The notes under the pieces are model-generated. The model saw only the letters and a program-made list of their open reading frames with translations. It searched no databases and was not told where the DNA came from. This document shows positions 44,366 through 45,561 of a DNA stretch of 45,561 nt, one piece after another (within the stretch, counting starts at the first letter, position 1; each line of letters begins with the position of its first letter). Source of the stretch: Zarea fungicola. Taxonomy: Eukaryota > Ascomycota > Sordariomycetes > Hypocreales > Cordycipitaceae. Position numbers and translations under genes: made by a program. Where the stretch lies: assembly GCA_900169235.1 (NCBI GenBank), contig FWCC01000186.1:1-45561 (forward strand). The letters run 5' to 3'.

Positions 44366-44776
44366 ATGCTGTTCAGCAAAGCACTCCAACTCGTCCTCGG
44401 CCTGGCGGCCAATGTATGCCATGATCTACCAAGCGACATTACCGCCGCCGCAGGCCTTGAGTCCCGGGCATACGGACACCACTTCTACGGTTATAACTGC
44501 AAAGACTGCAATTGTGCGCCCGTGTATACCGCGGATAATTTCGGGTGCGATTCGACCTGTCGCCTTATGCGTTCAAACTTCATTCAGTCCGTTGCTCTTA
44601 AGAAAGACAGCATGTGGGATCCTCTGTATCCTGATGCGGACCTGTATGCTGGGTTGCCTTGCAACGGTGCCTCGCAGCATGCTTCGATTGGCAGTCTTCA
44701 AACCTGGGGCTGCACAAATGTGAACATCGATAACGGATTCCTTGGGGTCAAGTTGTGGTATGGATGTAGACATTGA
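44366..44776 (+). CDS. Small secreted cysteine-rich protein
   Basis: A single exon of 136 residues from the ATG at 44366; an in-frame TTG lies 15 nt upstream. The N-terminus (MLFSKALQLVLGLAANVCHD) looks like a signal peptide with cleavage near residue 15. The mature part has nine Cys, clustered in YNCKDCNCAPVY and GCDSTCRL and then spread over LPCNGA, GCTNVN and YGCRH. The ending FLGVKLWYGC is beta-strand-like. No known domain is recognised. It is richer in GC than its flanks, which supports a selected gene. Candidate effector. Confidence 0.72.
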   Translation: MLFSKALQLVLGLAANVCHDLPSDITAAAGLESRAYGHHFYGYNCKDCNCAPVYTADNFGCDSTCRLMRSNFIQSVALKKDSMWDPLYPDADLYAGLPCNGASQHASIGSLQTWGCTNVNIDNGFLGVKLWYGCRH

Positions 44777-45561
44777 TGGTCTGGTTAAGAGGGTTTAGTG
44801 TTACAATTACAGAAAAGCAACCTGGTCGGTGGGAAGGCAACCAGCCCAAGTAACGCAAATGGAGGAAACCCAATATGTTTCACAACAAAGAACAAAGTAT
44901 GGTTAGCTGGCTCAAGGTGTTAGCACATAGGAGACAACAATCAGTCTAGATAGTTTAGATCGCCATTGATCAATCTGAGTAATGGTTCGCTATTAAGAGT
45001 TCTCTTATTAACTATACATACAACAACTACCATACTGTTTGAAATAACTTGGCCTACCTTTGAGCATAAAAAAGCTTCTGCTTACAAGATACCTGGTACC
45101 TTCTGTTAAGAAAGTAGGACTAATCGTACCAATTTGCTCAACACTGCAAACAGCTTCATCGAATTCTGGAACCAGGCTCTCCGCGATGTCAAGTTTGCCA
45201 CGACCAATTTTGGTAAAGTTAGCTGAAAGAAAATGCACATTTATTTGGCCTTCTCATATACTTCTGTTCTCGATGAAAGCCGTTAGTCCAGGCACTCAGT
45301 GGAAAAAATGATATTAATCCAGACGTTGGTCTCATCATGATCCGGCGCAAACGCCGATTTGGACAAGAAAGAAAGCCAGTTTCGTGGTGCGATCATTGAA
45401 CATTCTTGAGCAAGGTGGCCTTGGCTAGAGTCTCCACATATGCGTCATTACTCTGAACCTTCAACAACACGCGGCAGCTCCAAATCAGCACTTACACACT
45501 CTCTTCTATCCTCCATCACAAGATCACTACTCTGCTTATTTAGGAATGCCGCTGCTATTTC
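44777..45561. other. Right-end region with a gene relic and repeat
   Basis: A minus-strand stretch (45238 to about 45008) is coding-like, with NFTKIGRGKLDIAESLVPEF and DEAVCSVEQIG, preceded by an in-frame TGA and no good start. It may be a decayed exon of an unrecognised gene. The last 70 bp are a dispersed repeat copy. Confidence 0.35.
45492..45561. repeat. 70-bp dispersed repeat, copy 2 (cut by window end)
   Basis: Matches 33207-33276 at 64 of 70 ungapped positions. The similarity reaches the last base of the window, so the repeat, and possibly a gene starting at the ATG near 45546, continues beyond it. Confidence 0.85.

Noticed and set aside
1..45561. tRNA, rRNA, CRISPR arrays, bacterial-type operons or phage genes
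   Set aside because: None was seen. The introns, promoters and protein families are those of a filamentous fungus, and CRISPR is not expected.

Overview
This is a gene-sparse stretch of a filamentous ascomycete genome, most likely from the order Hypocreales. Introns are short (48-72 bp) with GTATGT/GTAAGC-type donors, and the protein families are typical of these fungi: a GH71 alpha-1,3-glucanase with a C-terminal cysteine-rich binding module, a TRI5-type terpene cyclase beside a cytochrome P450, a PNP-NACHT-ankyrin NLR-like protein, a RasGEF protein with a fungal membrane module, and several orphan small secreted proteins. The species cannot be fixed from the sequence. All coordinates and splice sites come from reading the sequence; no database search was run.

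Left part (1-11.3 kb): a two-exon RasGEF gene (953-4258, +), a six-exon secreted GH71 gene (5741-7710, +), a DUF1349-type gene (8503-9132, +) and a BTB/POZ gene (10379-11299, -). GC-rich coding blocks here are separated by ordinary intergenic DNA.

Middle part (12.3-30.4 kb): a divergent pair, TRI5-like sesquiterpene cyclase (12295-13281, -) and P450 (13956-15563, +), forms a minimal candidate terpenoid cluster with a 24-bp minisatellite in the shared promoter. It is followed by an amidase fragment (16045-16275), a disrupted or cryptically spliced secreted repeat-protein gene (16489-16905, -), a secreted two-part protein (19896-20756, -), a membrane-anchored S33-type peptidase (23569-25380, +) and an NLR-like gene (26910-30442, -). 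The NLR-like gene carries an N-terminal nucleoside phosphorylase domain, a NACHT NTPase and about eight ankyrin repeats, but a one-base frameshift splits it between NACHT and ankyrins.

Right part (30.4-45.6 kb): AT-rich, repeat-bearing and gene-poor. It holds a paralogue of the 19.9-kb secreted protein (36001-36894, -) and three further small secreted cysteine-containing proteins (40193-40729 -, 42211-42600 +, 44366-44776 +), plus decayed gene pieces and a 70-bp dispersed repeat whose second copy runs off the window end. This layout resembles a fungal accessory/effector compartment.

The genes do not form one pathway. The recognisable functional units are the cyclase/P450 pair, a self/non-self or stress signalling group (RasGEF-membrane protein, NLR-like protein), cell-wall degradation (GH71) and a set of candidate secreted effectors.
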